64,000 nt of DNA, from contig JAKULF010000004.1 in the NCBI GenBank assembly GCA_022661535.1, forward strand, positions 2,542,001 to 2,606,000. Direction: 5' to 3'. Positions 28,252 through 39,936 of this stretch are shown one piece after another (within the stretch, counting starts at the first letter, position 1; each line of letters opens with the position of its first letter). Under the pieces are notes generated by a model. That model made no database searches. It saw only the letters and a program-made list of their open reading frames with translations, and was not told the DNA's origin. Source of the DNA: Eutypa lata (lineage: Eukaryota; Ascomycota; Sordariomycetes; Xylariales; Diatrypaceae). The position numbers and the translations under genes were made by a program.

Positions 28252-30352
28252 CTAGTTACAAAGCGGCTAAGTATTGTAGTAGAGCCCCTCCACGGTAGCG
28301 AGGGGTCAAATTAAAAAAAAATATCCCCTTTCCGATGTTCGCTTGAAGAAGCACACCTGCGCCGATGCACAAGCCGACGCCGGTTTCGGGTCTTTATTTA
28401 TACCTGTAGAGTGTACATATATACAAACTCACATACGAACAATCAGAACAACAACAAGAAGCAAAAAAATAGTCAAAGAAATTCTCTTCGGAGCTATCCG
28501 GGAAATCGGGATCACCATAATGTGACACAAAATACCCATGCCTGCTGCTGCCCCTCTACCTGCCTAGATACTCCTTTCTTATGTACGTACGTATAACAGT
28601 TATAGTTTCGGATATGTGCGATAAGGCAAGTACTACGGCGTCCAAGTCCGGATAGCTAAGGGGATAGCTAAGGTAAATTATCTTGTGTAATTATTCACAG
28701 CTTCGGCAGAACCCGGAAAGTGTCGGCAGTGTCCTCCGGCCTCTTATCCGTAGAGCGGGAGGCGTCCAGGGCATTTTTGTTTGTCTTTCGTTATTTTAGC
28801 GTTCCCATCCGACCTCGGCAGAAATTGGAGCTTCTGATGGACCCTCCTGATAAGATAGCTCGGCGCTTCGGGATTTTGCGTCATACAGCCAGCCCCAAAG
28901 GTAGGGGAAGCTCTTTCAGCCCTGCATATGTATGCATATGTGCGGTATTCGTTTCCGACGCTTGTGTTGAATGAATCTGTTCTCTGCACCTGTAAATTTT
29001 CGTAGATTTGTCTGTTTGTATACAAATTGAATGGGTATCGTGAAACGGAACGGAGAAACGGGCAATAGGAAAATATGACGACAGAGGTTACCTAAGCTAC
29101 CTCTTATCTATTTGGTGGTCGGAGACATGGGACAAAAGGTGCCATGACTTCACCAAACCGCTATCTTGGGCCTGGACCTGAACGTTAATGATGCCGTCAT
29201 AACCAACGTACCCGAGAAATCCAATCATTACATATCATTGCACAGAGTTAGATGAGCCCCCAGCAAAAAGCTCCTCCAAATACGGTTCCGTAGGTGCGCC
29301 GAGAACCCCACAATTGGTATTGGCATGCTCGGTAACGGACCTGGGGAATGCTGGAGATGACAAGGGCTAACGGGCCCCCTCTAGTTATACGTAATAAGAA
29401 GATTTGTCCCTTGGGTGCGTGTACCTGTGGGCCGAGTTCGTCCGTTCACTTGGAGATTATGTAGGTATAGTTATAGTACAAGTTATAGTACACCTCCATC
29501 ACATGCGAGAGGAAGACGCCTATATAGACCAGGTTCCGAGTCGTTAATAAGGAGGAGGAGCTCCATCCAGCCAGCAGGAGTACGCACAACAACCAGACCC
29601 AAGAAGACACCACAACCATACATTGACATAACAATTAAGCTCACCTAGAGGTCTGGTACAGCAAGACCTTCCCCACACTACTTTTGCTAGTCGATATTCA
29701 CAAGCTCTTTTCCTGACAGCTTCCCCACCCCCGGTTAGAAGGACCACTACCGGCCGCGGCTTGGGAAACGGAACTAGAAGTACCTACTTGATCAGCCAAC
29801 CATTTAACACCCTTCCACCCGAACTTGAACTCCCCATAACCCATTCTCATACGTTGTCACATTTTGCTTCTATTTTGGCCGAGCTTAATAGGAAGGATCG
29901 CCATCGTTTTTAGCTTTCTCCAGAGTAAGTGGGTTCGTTCTGGAATCTGTGATTTATATACGTAACTACCTCGATCCTCCCTTCATAAGTGCGTCAAGTA
30001 TAGGTATACCTACTACACCATATACCCTCAATATACAAGTGTAAATCCGAGAGTCGACTCTTTTAGGAGCTTCGTCATAATTACTAGTCATTGAATTCAT
30101 TTGCCTTCCCAGACACCAGCCCAAATCATATATATTAGTGGTCTATACTACGAGCCATACTTTGACATCTTACCCCCCTATATACACCATTGCATAACAA
30201 TTCGGCGTTGCCACCTTGCGCGCACCACCGCAGGGATAATAAAAGAGCTATTTTAACGAAGAGAACAACTAGGATATACAGAGAAAGGAGAAGAAAAAGA
30301 AGAAGGAAAAGGAAAGAAAACACAGCAAGCAAGCAAGCGAGCAAACGCAACC
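28252..30352. other. Intergenic region upstream of malate synthase
   Basis: 2.1 kb between fumarase and malate synthase. I find no gene: open frames are at most 93 codons before the malate synthase start and lack family features. The right end (about 30238-30352) is an adenine-rich polypurine leader running into a good start context. I could not confidently place FacB-type or CreA-type sites by eye. Confidence 0.5.
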
Positions 30353-31243
30353 ATGGCCACGACAGAAGCGATCTTGCAGGGGGTGTCAGTCGCCGGGGCG
30401 GTGCAGGAGGAGCACAAGAAGATCCTGACGCCGCAGGCGCTGGCCTTCCTGGCCCTGCTGCACCGGTCGTTCAACGCGACGCGCAAGCAGCTGCTCGAGC
30501 GCCGGGTGCTGCGCCAGGCCGAGATCGACCGCGGCGTCCTGCCCGACTTCCTCCCCGAGACCCGCCACATCCGCGAGAACCCGACCTGGAAGGGCGCCCC
30601 GCCCGCCCCGGGCCTCGTCGACCGCCGCGTCGAGATCACCGGCCCCACCGACCGCAAGATGGTCGTCAATGCCCTCAACTCGGACGTTTGGACGTACATG
30701 GCCGACTTTGAAGGTATGTCGTCTACTGCTCTTTTGAATACATAGATTTCCTCTCCTTTTCTTTGTTCTCTCTTTTGAAAATAGAGGAAGGAGAAAAAGG
30801 TGTCATGGAACTGACTAGACAACACGAGAAAAACAGACTCAAGCGCCCCGACATGGGATAATATGATTAACGGGCAGGTGAACCTGTACGACGCGGTGCG
30901 ACGGCAGGTAGACTTCAAGCAGGGGCCCAAGGAGTACAAGCTGCGGACCGACCGGACGCTGCCGACGCTGATCGTGCGGCCCCGGGGCTGGCACCTCGAG
31001 GAGCGCCACGTGACGGTGGATGGGGAGCCCATCTCGGGGTCGCTGTTCGACTTCGGGCTGTACTTCTTCCACAACGCGCAGGAGTCGGTGCGCCACGGCT
31101 TCGGGCCGTACTTCTACCTGCCCAAGATGGAGTCGCACCTGGAGGCGCGGCTGTGGAACGACGCGTTCAACCTGGCGCAGGACCACGTGGGGGTGCCGCG
31201 GGGCACGATCCGCGGCACGGTGCTGATCGAGACGATCCTGGCG

Positions 31244-31281
<38 letters not shown>

Positions 31282-32307
31282 CCACAGCTCCGGGCTCAAC
31301 TGCGGCCGCTGGGACTACATCTTCAGCACCATCAAGAAGTTCCGCAACAACGCCGACTTCGTCCTGCCCGACCGCAGCGCCGTCACCATGACCGTCCCCT
31401 TCATGGACGCCTACGTCAAGCTCCTCATCCAGACCTGCCACAAGCGCGGCGTCCACGCCATGGGCGGCATGGCCGCCCAGATCCCCATCAAGGACGACAA
31501 GGACGCCAACGACCGCGCCATGGACGGCGTGCGGGCCGACAAGCTGCGCGAGGCGCGCGCCGGTCACGACGGGTACGTACTTTTGTCTTGTGTTTCTCCC
31601 TGATTGAAAGGAAAAAAAAAAAAATCGACTAACGATACGAAAAATGCAGAACTTGGGTGGCCCACCCGGCGCTCGCGTCCATCGCGACCGAGGTCTTCAA
31701 CAAGCACATGCCGACGCCGAACCAGCTGTTCGTGCGGCGCGAGGACGTCAAGATCGGCCGCAACGACCTGCTCAACATGAACGTCCCGGGTCAAATCACC
31801 GAGGGAGGCATCCGCAAGAACCTCAACATCGGTCTCGGTTACATGGAGGCCTGGATCCGAGGCATCGGTTGCGTGCCCATTAACTACCTAATGTACGTTT
31901 TTTTTTTTTCGGGGGTTTTTTTTTTCACACGACTAACCAACTAAAACCTTTAATCTTTCTTTTCTTGTGAGTATTCAGATAGGGGCTGACATTATACTTG
32001 CGATTTCCAACACAACAGGGAGGACGCAGCTACAGCCGAGGTGTCCCGCTCGCAGCTCTGGCAGTGGGTGCGCCACGGCGTGGCGACCGCCGAGGGCAAG
32101 CGCGTCGACAAGGCGTATGCGCTGCGCCTCCTGAAGGAGCAGACGGACGAGCTCGCCGCCAAGGCTCCAAATGGGAACAAGTTCGGCCTCGCCGCCCAGT
32201 ACTTCGCCTCCCAGGTCACCGGCGAGGACTACGCCGACTTCCTCACCAGCTTGCTGTACAACGAGATCACGGCCGTCGGGAACGCGGCGCCTGCTAGTAA
32301 GCTGTGA
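30353..32307 (+). CDS. acu-9: Malate synthase, glyoxysomal/peroxisomal (glyoxylate cycle)
   Basis: Four exons, 30353-30713, 30837-31572, 31650-31892 and 32019-32307, give 542 residues, the usual length for the fungal enzyme. It condenses glyoxylate with acetyl-CoA to malate, which is essential for growth on acetate and fatty acids. The C-terminus is Ser-Lys-Leu, a canonical type 1 peroxisomal targeting signal. Recognisable family segments include [27 protein letters not shown], the glyoxylate/Mg-site region around [17 protein letters not shown], and GHDGTWVAHP across the exon 2/3 splice. Introns are 123, 77 and 126 nt. In Neurospora the gene is acu-9; yeast calls it MLS1. Strongly GC-rich third positions suggest high expression. 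The ATG sits in a near-optimal context. Confidence 0.97.
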
Positions 32308-33125
32308 GTGAGGCTTGTGTGGTACGTAACTATGTGTGTTGTATCTATCTATGAGGGGACAGACACTGTGTCGTGAGGGACTCCCAAGTAAGGTTGGAGA
32401 GCGGGGGGGGAGGGGGGTTTGAAGAAGAAGAATGTTTGATCTGGATGGTATCTGTTATTTAGGAATCTAGCTGCTTGGAATGATAATGATTATTATGTGT
32501 AAGTTCGCGAAAAAAGGGAATTTCATATTTGAAGTGGAGCGGAAATTTCGTAAAATATAGTTAGAAAGTGGTTTTAGAGATTCGTTAGGAACGAAAATGA
32601 GAATTACGAATCGGATAAGCTAGGTAGGTAGTTGGCTAGATTTAGATTCTAACTAGGTGCCTATCTACTGGAATGTTAAACATTATGCAGTTATTATAGC
32701 TTTGGTCATTCTGAATATCCTACCTGAGCGGTTGCAATACTAGCAAACACTAATGGTATCTGATTACATATGTAGAGCATGTGTTCTCAGTTAAAAGGCT
32801 ACCATTAATAATTACTCGTTGAAGTAAGTCATGATTCCTGATATTTGTTCTATAAATGTGAAGGAAAACACAAATCAATGGTTGCTACTCCTGAAAAACA
32901 GTATGACGACAGGCAGTCGCACACATTGATAGCATGTAGATAGTCATCGAGTGTAGCCACGGCCTCCAGACATCCTAAACAGCCCTTCTCCCACAACAAT
33001 GACATTCTAGAATATACAACCTACCTAGTTGTGAACACATTGTGCTCAACGCTGTTAATTGATATACTAAACCCACCATTCTTTCCCCCAACCTGTATTG
33101 GTCGTCCGACTTATAGATCGACCAA
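32308..33125. other. Intergenic region after malate synthase
   Basis: Starts with the 3' UTR of malate synthase, including a G-rich run at about 32401-32417, then becomes AT-rich. No open frame or repeat worth naming. Confidence 0.55.
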
Positions 33126-34487
33126 ATGGAGGAACCTAGCATAAAAGTATCTTTTGATCTCGAATATGAGATCTTAGTTGCCTGCTCTCCCCTCCTGCCA
33201 AGAGATGCATGTGAACGGGGAACTGGAGTGCCAATAATCGGTTCCTATGACTGGATGGGACACAAACGTCAATGTCTCCTCGATCTTAAGTCAGAACTGG
33301 AACGTCTCATCGCCGAGGAGCTAGAACGAGACGACAAGAGCACAAATCTCGAAGAGCTCCGAAGATATCATAGAAACATCAAATTTATCTCTTCCGACAG
33401 AATGGAAAACATCAATGCCACACAACTAGCTATCGCCCAATGCTTGCAGAACAAGAACCTCCCTGCTTCCTATACAATTGGGAACCTTCTGGATGACCAA
33501 GATGGACAGTCATTAGACCTGTATCACTTCTTATCTAGGCCAGAGCACATTTACACGAGTATACCCGAATGGGCGAACTGTTTCTGCGTCCAAACGGACT
33601 CGACTATCCTTCCAAAATCCCTAGAGAAGTACAAGAATACCCAAGTCGAGTGGGCGTCAATCGAGGTATCCACCCCTGTCTTCCGGAGCGATGCCTCGCA
33701 CGTCGGCTCTTCTGAGATCCAGAAGCTCTGCGCTACTCTCCGGGACGAGTTCCTTAGCTGAGTGAATAGGAGCTACGATCTCCACATCCACATGAGCCCG
33801 ATCAACCGTCCCCTGGACCTGGAGATGGCCAAGAAGCTCGTCGTCATCGTCTGGCTCGTGGAACCGACACTCTGCGCGCTGGCCGAGCTGAACCAGAACA
33901 AGCACGACGACTTCCATCACAAGCCCATCATGATTCACTCGATGAACGCGCGGCATGACGGCTACGACGGCCCCGCCAACAACGTAACCGAAGCCACTTC
34001 CCTCCTCCCTGCGGCGCTGCATGAGTTCTTGCCGACACAGGTCCACAAAGACGCCTACAAGGCGTACCAGCTCGCGCGCGTGTGCGACGCCACTGACATC
34101 CCCAGCCTGCGCCGCATGATCCTCGGCACGAGCCAGCAGCGCCTGGGGATCGACTTCCGGGAATTCGAGCCGTCGTCGGCAACAACGATGAAGAAGGAGA
34201 ACCACCGCCCCTACTCCGCTACTATCGAGTTCCGGTTCTTCACCCCGACCCGCGACCCGGACTACTCCCGCATGTGCATCAAGGTCGCGGCGGCCATCTT
34301 CGCCCTGGCTGCTGGCCCGGACCACGACTTGTACCGGCGGAAGCTCGACGAGATCCTCGAGAGGATCGACAGGAAGACGGATCGCTGGCGCGAACTCCTG
34401 GATATCTTGGGCCTGGGCTCGGAGGTGCCGGCTTGGGGGAATGCTAAGAAACAGCATTGTGTGAATCCCAAGGATCCAGAGATATAG
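33126..34487 (+). pseudogene. Amidoligase-like protein split by one in-frame TGA
   Basis: Two open frames, 33126-33761 (211 aa) and 33762-34487 (241 aa), abut in the same frame with only the TGA at 33759-33761 between them; together they span 453 codons. The product resembles the fungal putative amidoligase (AMLIG, glutamine-synthetase-like fold) family: an early acidic SFDLEYE strand, then WASIEVSTPVF, the dual-His strand SYDLHIHM right after the stop, and a conserved W-x-VEP helix. The His strand lacks the glycines of the usual GLHVHVG form, so activity is uncertain. No GT..AG intron removes the stop without also deleting conserved sequence. CGA to TGA is the simplest origin. Alternatives are stop readthrough or a sequence error. 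Base composition changes sharply from AT-leaning to GC-rich at about 33,700. Family assignment is from motif memory, moderate confidence. Confidence 0.6.
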
Positions 34488-35087
34488 ATAGGTCTCTTAA
34501 GTAGAAATTCTTATGTTGGAGTCTTAGGTTAGAAAGAAGGGTTGTGTATCGCAAGGGGTTTCTAGGGGTTGTCACCCTAGTAGGCCCTCACATTTTAGAA
34601 GCAGGCTTGATTCAAGTAGAGTTTCTTGGTTGCTTACTAGTTAGGCGTTGCAAGAACTGCAGCATGCTTTCTTCGGTTTCTTTCTCTTCCTTTATATGGT
34701 ATAGATATGCTGCTAGGGGCTAGGCGATGAGCGAGTAGGAGTGTACGTAGTAGGGACGCTGTACAAAGTATGCAGAACACCCGCTTAATACTCGAGGCTT
34801 TTTTCTAGCGCCTCGAAAATAATAGAAATTAACAGCTCATAACCATATATACACGTTTTTACGACTTGAATGACTAGAGTCCTAACCCTGTCCTGATAAT
34901 AAGATTAATATAGACGAAGTCGATGAGTATATTGCAGAGAATGATAGACAAATATATTTATTAGTTGAAGTCTGTTATTGATCTTTTTGATGAGAATTCT
35001 TCACAACACCCTTATTGGTAATAAGAAGGAGGAAGGGAATATCGGAGACGTCTACCTACTGTTTCTTTCCTACTTTAATCCATATGA
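34488..35087. other. Convergent intergenic region
   Basis: AT-rich 3' flanks of the amidoligase-like gene (+) and the acyltransferase gene (-). No gene seen. Confidence 0.55.
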
Positions 35088-36695
35088 CTAGGACACCATA
35101 TCCAGCCGCTTTTCGATGTCGTGCCCAACATCTCCATAACCACCGGCATCATCGCAAATGGCTCTCTCGATTGACCTCGCGGCCCTACCGCAAGGCCAGT
35201 CGACAAACCGAGTGAGGTAATCAGCGATCAGAAGCTCGAGGGGGACCATGATGGCCCACCCCAGGAGCCACGTGAACGTAAGGCGGGTTCCCGTGTGTGT
35301 ACCAGGCCATCCCTTCAACCCCCAGCCGGCGACAGCTTCAAACTCTGCACCGTCAAGCGTATATCCTGCCTGCAGTTCCTCCCCCATCACTCGCGACTGA
35401 AATAGGTTGAGAAACGGGTGCTGGATAATGTAGAAGACGAAGCTGACGCGGCCGAGGTACTGGAGCAGCGGCCTCTCAAGGATCCGTCGGAGGCTCGGTA
35501 TCTGCCCCACGCTCCACACCGTGGTCAACGCCGCGAGGGCAAACCAGAATTGCGGCTCCTCTCCTCCCTCGGAAGACGACGGTGCGTGTTGGACGAGAGC
35601 CGTGTATGGGTACGGTATCTCTGCTATGTACGTCGGCCACGACATGATAAAACCCGAGGCAAGAAGGCCGAGTACGGGCACGAGCTCGGCTAGGAACCGC
35701 CACCATACCCCCGGGTGGCTGTAACCATCGGCGCTGGCGTAAGAGGAGAGCACATCCCGGGGGCCTGTCTGAAGCAGGTGTAAATCCGCTAGCAGACAAC
35801 CGCCGACGAACTCGAACGCGGTCCACTTACCGCACCGGAGCGCGCTGACCATAATGACGACCATCGCTGCTATTCGCAGCCGGGATCGGAGGCGAGCGAG
35901 CACCAGGATCACGAGGAATAACATGTACGAGTGCGCCAGCTCGACGGGGATCGTCCACAGATGGACGTTGTAGCGCGGCCTGGGGAGGTTGCCGCCCCCG
36001 CCCCCGCCGTTACCAAAGATCCCCCACGGCCACACGGCGATCCGACCAGTGAAGTCCTCGTACCAGTCGTAAACCTGATCCCACTGCGTCGGATGGTACG
36101 CGATATAATGCTCAAAACGCCACGTCCACCGGGTCAGGAAGGCCAGCGGCAGCGTCAGCGCGGCGCAGGGGGCCCACAGGCGAACGGGCCTTCGGATGGC
36201 CGCCGAAGCGAGCAGGGCCCCGCACCGGCCCCTCGCGGCACGGTCCGCCCCTGCGCTACGGCCACGGGACCCGGACCCCGATCCGGACCCCGCGAAGCCG
36301 AAGCGACGAAGCTCGCGCAGCGGGCGCAGCGCGAGCGCGAACCCCGATATCACGAAGAAGACGTGCGTTGATGGCGCGCCGCACAGAAGACGTATGTAGG
36401 GGAGCTGGAGCGGCGAGGAGGAGGGAGAGGGAGCCGACGATGATGATGATGATGATGATGATGATGGGGGTGGGAAATACCATTCGTGGAGCGGCTTGAG
36501 GTTGTAGTCCGTGTAGTGCTGGCCGAACACGAATAGGGCGGCGAGCCCGCGGAGCCCGTCTAGGTACGATGTGCTGTGTAGGTGAAAGTGCTCGACGGGC
36601 TGGTTCCACTTGAGCTCCTGTCGGATATGGCTTATGAGGAGGGCGGGGGCGAGGAGTTGGAGGAGGTTGTTGAGCCAGCGCGGTTGGACCGCCAT
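35088..36695 (-). CDS. Acyltransferase-3 family integral membrane protein
   Basis: Single-exon frame of 535 residues. The N-terminal motif YLDGLRGLAALFVFGQH is the hallmark of acyltransferase family 3 (OafA/NdvC-like), with the catalytic-type His at its end. About ten hydrophobic segments follow, including VFFVISGFALAL, and a C-terminal VSFVFYIIQHPFLNLF helix. Family members transfer acetyl or other acyl groups to sugars or secondary metabolites at the membrane; the substrate here is unknown. A polyserine run early in the protein comes from a trinucleotide repeat (36439-36466). It is intronless and GC-rich, convergent with the upstream gene. The nearest downstream feature is a permease relic, so no cluster function is evident. 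Confidence 0.88.
   Translation of the reverse strand: MAVQPRWLNNLLQLLAPALLISHIRQELKWNQPVEHFHLHSTSYLDGLRGLAALFVFGQHYTDYNLKPLHEWYFPPPSSSSSSSSSSAPSPSSSPLQLPYIRLLCGAPSTHVFFVISGFALALRPLRELRRFGFAGSGSGSGSRGRSAGADRAARGRCGALLASAAIRRPVRLWAPCAALTLPLAFLTRWTWRFEHYIAYHPTQWDQVYDWYEDFTGRIAVWPWGIFGNGGGGGGNLPRPRYNVHLWTIPVELAHSYMLFLVILVLARLRSRLRIAAMVVIMVSALRCGKWTAFEFVGGCLLADLHLLQTGPRDVLSSYASADGYSHPGVWWRFLAELVPVLGLLASGFIMSWPTYIAEIPYPYTALVQHAPSSSEGGEEPQFWFALAALTTVWSVGQIPSLRRILERPLLQYLGRVSFVFYIIQHPFLNLFQSRVMGEELQAGYTLDGAEFEAVAGWGLKGWPGTHTGTRLTFTWLLGWAIMVPLELLIADYLTRFVDWPCGRAARSIERAICDDAGGYGDVGHDIEKRLDMVS
36439..36466. repeat. (GAT)n microsatellite within coding sequence
   Basis: About nine GAT repeats on the + strand, read as TCA codons on the minus strand, which produces the polyserine run in the acyltransferase. 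Likely length-variable in multiples of three. Confidence 0.85.
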
Positions 36696-37544
36696 TGCTT
36701 GCTTGCTCGTGAGCTACTCTTATCCTAGCGGAACGCAGCACCACTGCGAACGTGGCTTCCTCAACGAGCGGGTGGGTATGGAAAGATGGATCGGGAGAGC
36801 ATTTATTTAATTAAGATAGCAGGAGCCGAAAACAGAGGCATCAATATGTATAATCTTAGTAACTTCTCTCGTTATGTCTCTACCTGGTTTGGACTGTGTC
36901 GATTAGGAAAACCGAGCAGTGGGCGCCTGGCCTGTTGTTCATCCACAGAATAAAAGAACAACTATACGTGTTCAATATATTAAGATTTGGCATTTTAAAA
37001 CTACGGGCAAGCATTGCGAATAAGCGTTGACTAGTCTCTCTGCCATTCGCTGTCACCTCTTAGAGAGCTCTGGATCCTTACGCGGTGTTTTAGTTTCTAT
37101 GACGCCACTAGAAAATTATAATGAACGACACTTGTGAAGTCTGTCTTGACCAATAGATATCGACTAGTGAGAGGCTGATGGGAAGGAGGACGGCCACCCT
37201 CTAAAAGAAGCGAAACGAAGAAGGTTTCGGAATGCAATAAAACAAAATGTGGCTGGCCTTTACCGAAAGACCATCTTTGTAAAAGCCAATGTAGATAAGA
37301 CAGTAAGTTTGCGGCTATGGTACGGCGTGGTTGAAACGTTGGCTTATAACTTTATGCTTCAAGCTCAATCATTATTGATTACGCTGTTGGCATCACTTCA
37401 TGGAGAGGGATACAGATGTAGAAAAATATAGTCGTCACTGTATTCATAGTGGACTCATAATAGACTGAATATCAAGGGAGATGGGCATAATGAATACAGT
37501 GCCGTTGTTATCGTATAGCGGAACGGCTATCTAACAGGTTTCTC
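36696..37544. other. Intergenic region
   Basis: Upstream region of the acyltransferase gene (-), then AT-rich sequence with a 60-codon open frame at 37249-37431 that has no recognisable content. Confidence 0.5.
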
Positions 37545-37899
37545 CCCCTTTCCAGTTCTTACGATACTTTCGAACCTAGCGCTAACGGTCTGTATGATGA
37601 CTGACTTTAATTGGGTGGATCGCCACCCTCGCTGGGGCAGCATATTTACAGGCGCGATAATCCAAGGGCTCATCATCTTGAACTGCCTAGACTATGGGCC
37701 TCAGAACATTCATGGGACATTCCTCGCTTGGGCCGTGATAGATATGTGCATTTTCGCTAACACTGTAGTCGCTGAACTCTTATCCGTTCTCGAAGGAGTT
37801 ATTCTTTTAGTACATATCCTGGGGTTTATTGCAGTACTCATCACACTAGTGTACCTTTCGCCGCATAGCTCGGCTGGGGATATCTTTTCCGCCCCCTGA
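37545..37899 (+). pseudogene. Fragment of an amino-acid/GABA-type permease (APC superfamily)
   Basis: The frame ending at 37899 reads through a segment closely resembling the middle of fungal amino-acid/polyamine permeases: FTGAIIQGLIILNCLDY, a HGTFLAWAVID helix, a VLEGVILLVHILGF helix and a YLSPHSSAGDIF loop. It has about three hydrophobic helices. Both the N-terminal half and the C-terminal half of a permease (normally about 500 residues and 10-12 helices) are missing on either side. It stops at a TGA just after the loop. A pyrimidine tract with CCAG just upstream may be a surviving splice acceptor. The relic is best read as a decayed copy. Confidence 0.7.
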
Positions 37900-38791
37900 A
37901 TGAAGGCAACCTTGTCCGACTCAAGGCCTTTCGTATTGTGTTGATAAACATCAGCAATTGATCTCCTTGAGTCTAAGGGTATATGGCGGACCGCTTAAAT
38001 ACTCGCTTAAATAATGACAGATAAGATCATAGTCTCATGATTACTCATGTATGAATATGTGCATCTTGCTTTCGTGATGGATCGTCATGGCACATAGACA
38101 GGAGCCATGCAAGACTATGGGTAGAAAGTCCCTTAGAAAATGGGCTTTGGAGTGGGACCCATGGGTAGACAACTCCATCAGAAGTTGGGTCGATATGCAA
38201 ATCTGAAGACGGTAGTTGTTAGTGAAATAGGATTGATATAGTGATTTGCTCAGAGCGATGTCGTCGCTTTATAGGTTGGACGGACTTGGGATTTGTAGCA
38301 TAAGACGCCTGATTATCCATTTCGACAACTCTCGTCCTGTATAACACGATTACGGACAAAAACCATCCGACCCGAAATCAAGAAACGGCTCCGACATCGG
38401 GTATTAGAGGAAGGAGACGGATGATAAGGCGTGGGCCTGGGCGATTAGCAGTTATACACTCTTATATACCCAAATTATGTTTGCTATCGAAAATTATAAC
38501 GTATTTGAAGCAATATTTATTCAATATGCATATAGATTTTCTTTTCTTTTTACTTTAGAACTTCGATATATATTTAGTTGGTCGTAATCTATCACGAACC
38601 AATTTGTGGCGGTGGTCCATGCGTCTATTCTTAAGGGGGAGCAATCATTCCCACCTTGCTTTCGTAACTTAGAACACCAACATTCTTACAATTCCTAAAT
38701 CCAAAAGACCGAATTCTGTTCTGGCTACGAAACTTTACTTTCACCAATCCTGCTGTCCAACAACTAACTTCCCCACAACGGGTATCACATA
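37900..38791. other. Intergenic region
   Basis: AT-rich, no open frame of note. It holds the promoter of the alpha/beta hydrolase at its right end. Confidence 0.5.
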
Positions 38792-39936
38792 ATGGCTTTA
38801 TCTAATAGAATCCAGTCTCCCCAAAAGACACTGATACCCTTCATCTCAACCGAAGAGGCCGCCATGATGGCGTACCCACCTAGTGCCCTTCCAGGTGCTC
38901 GCAATGTGGAAACCTTTTATGGCTCTATGCGAGTGTATGAATGGGGACTAGCGGATGGAGAGAAGGTCTTATTTGTTCACGGAGATGCTACTCCTTGCTT
39001 GGTCTTCTCCAAGATTGCCCAAGGGCTGGTAGATGCTGGATACCGAGTGATGCTTTTTGGTAAGCAGTGTAGTTGGAGCTAACCATGGCCATGTTCACTC
39101 CAACGTTGAAGACTAAGTGAAACTGACCAATCGATCCGTCACTAGATCTCTGGGGTCGAGGATATAGCGATACACCGCTTGATTGTAGGCACGACGCTCG
39201 TCTGTTTGCATCCCAAATACTTTTAGCCCTCATGTCATCACCGCTCTCTTGGACAGGAAGCGGCAACAGCTTCTCCATCATCGCGTTCTCCCTGGGTGGT
39301 CCTATCTCCTTGGCATTTGCTGGTGCTTTCCCTTCATCAATTCGATCGTTGGTGCTCCTCGGTCCGGCAGGCCTTCTCCGCAAGCTACCGGATGGGTACG
39401 AAGACCAACTCATGCATCATCCCGAACTTTCCCCATCACAGGAATCTCTTCGTGAAAAAGTCCGGCAGATACTTGAAGTGGCTCCTTCTGGCCCAGCTCT
39501 GAACATCCGATTAGACCAGAAGCGAGTGATTTCATTAGAAATAGGACCGTCTCGCGTGGAGAAGAGCTTTGACATGGAAGGGATCCTCCAGTGGCAATTT
39601 GATCATCATCAAGGCCACGTCCATTCGTTCCAGGATACCATTCGGTATGGCCCCCTTCAGAAGAGGGAGGATTTGTGGAGACCGGTTTGTGACATTATTG
39701 CTGGTCGGACACGATCCGATACTGCCCTACATAAATCCAAGTTGCTCGTCTTCTTTGGTCGAGATGATGGTATTGTGGTTGGGGAGGAAACGACTGAGGA
39801 TATTCTGAAGTTGCTACCATCCGGTCACTTGCAGGTCGAATACCTACCAGGCGGGCATGGGTTCCCGTATCCGAACAGTGAGAAGATCACTCAGACGGTT
39901 CTTTCGTTTTGGGGTTCCAAGTTTTGTATATCCTAG
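38792..39936 (+). CDS. Alpha/beta hydrolase
   Basis: Two exons, 38792-39059 and 39146-39936, give 352 residues; the 86-nt intron splits an Asp codon. The alpha/beta-hydrolase order is clear: VLFVHGDAT (oxyanion-side HG motif), DLWGRGYSD, the nucleophile elbow AFSLGG with Ser at about 138, an acid in FFGRDD at about 296-297, and His at about 327 in PGGHGF. The elbow has Ala where the canonical G-x-S-x-G has its first Gly. There is no signal peptide, so it is probably cytosolic. Substrate unknown; lipase, esterase and C-C hydrolase activities all occur in this superfamily. Confidence 0.88.

Noticed and set aside
30839..31567. 242-codon minus-strand frame within malate synthase
   Set aside because: Antisense shadow of a GC-rich exon; low-complexity protein. 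The + strand encodes a clear malate synthase.
33657..34457. 266-codon minus-strand frame opposite the second half of the amidoligase-like gene
   Set aside because: Same GC-driven shadow effect. No recognisable motif, while the + strand matches the expected continuation of the upstream frame.
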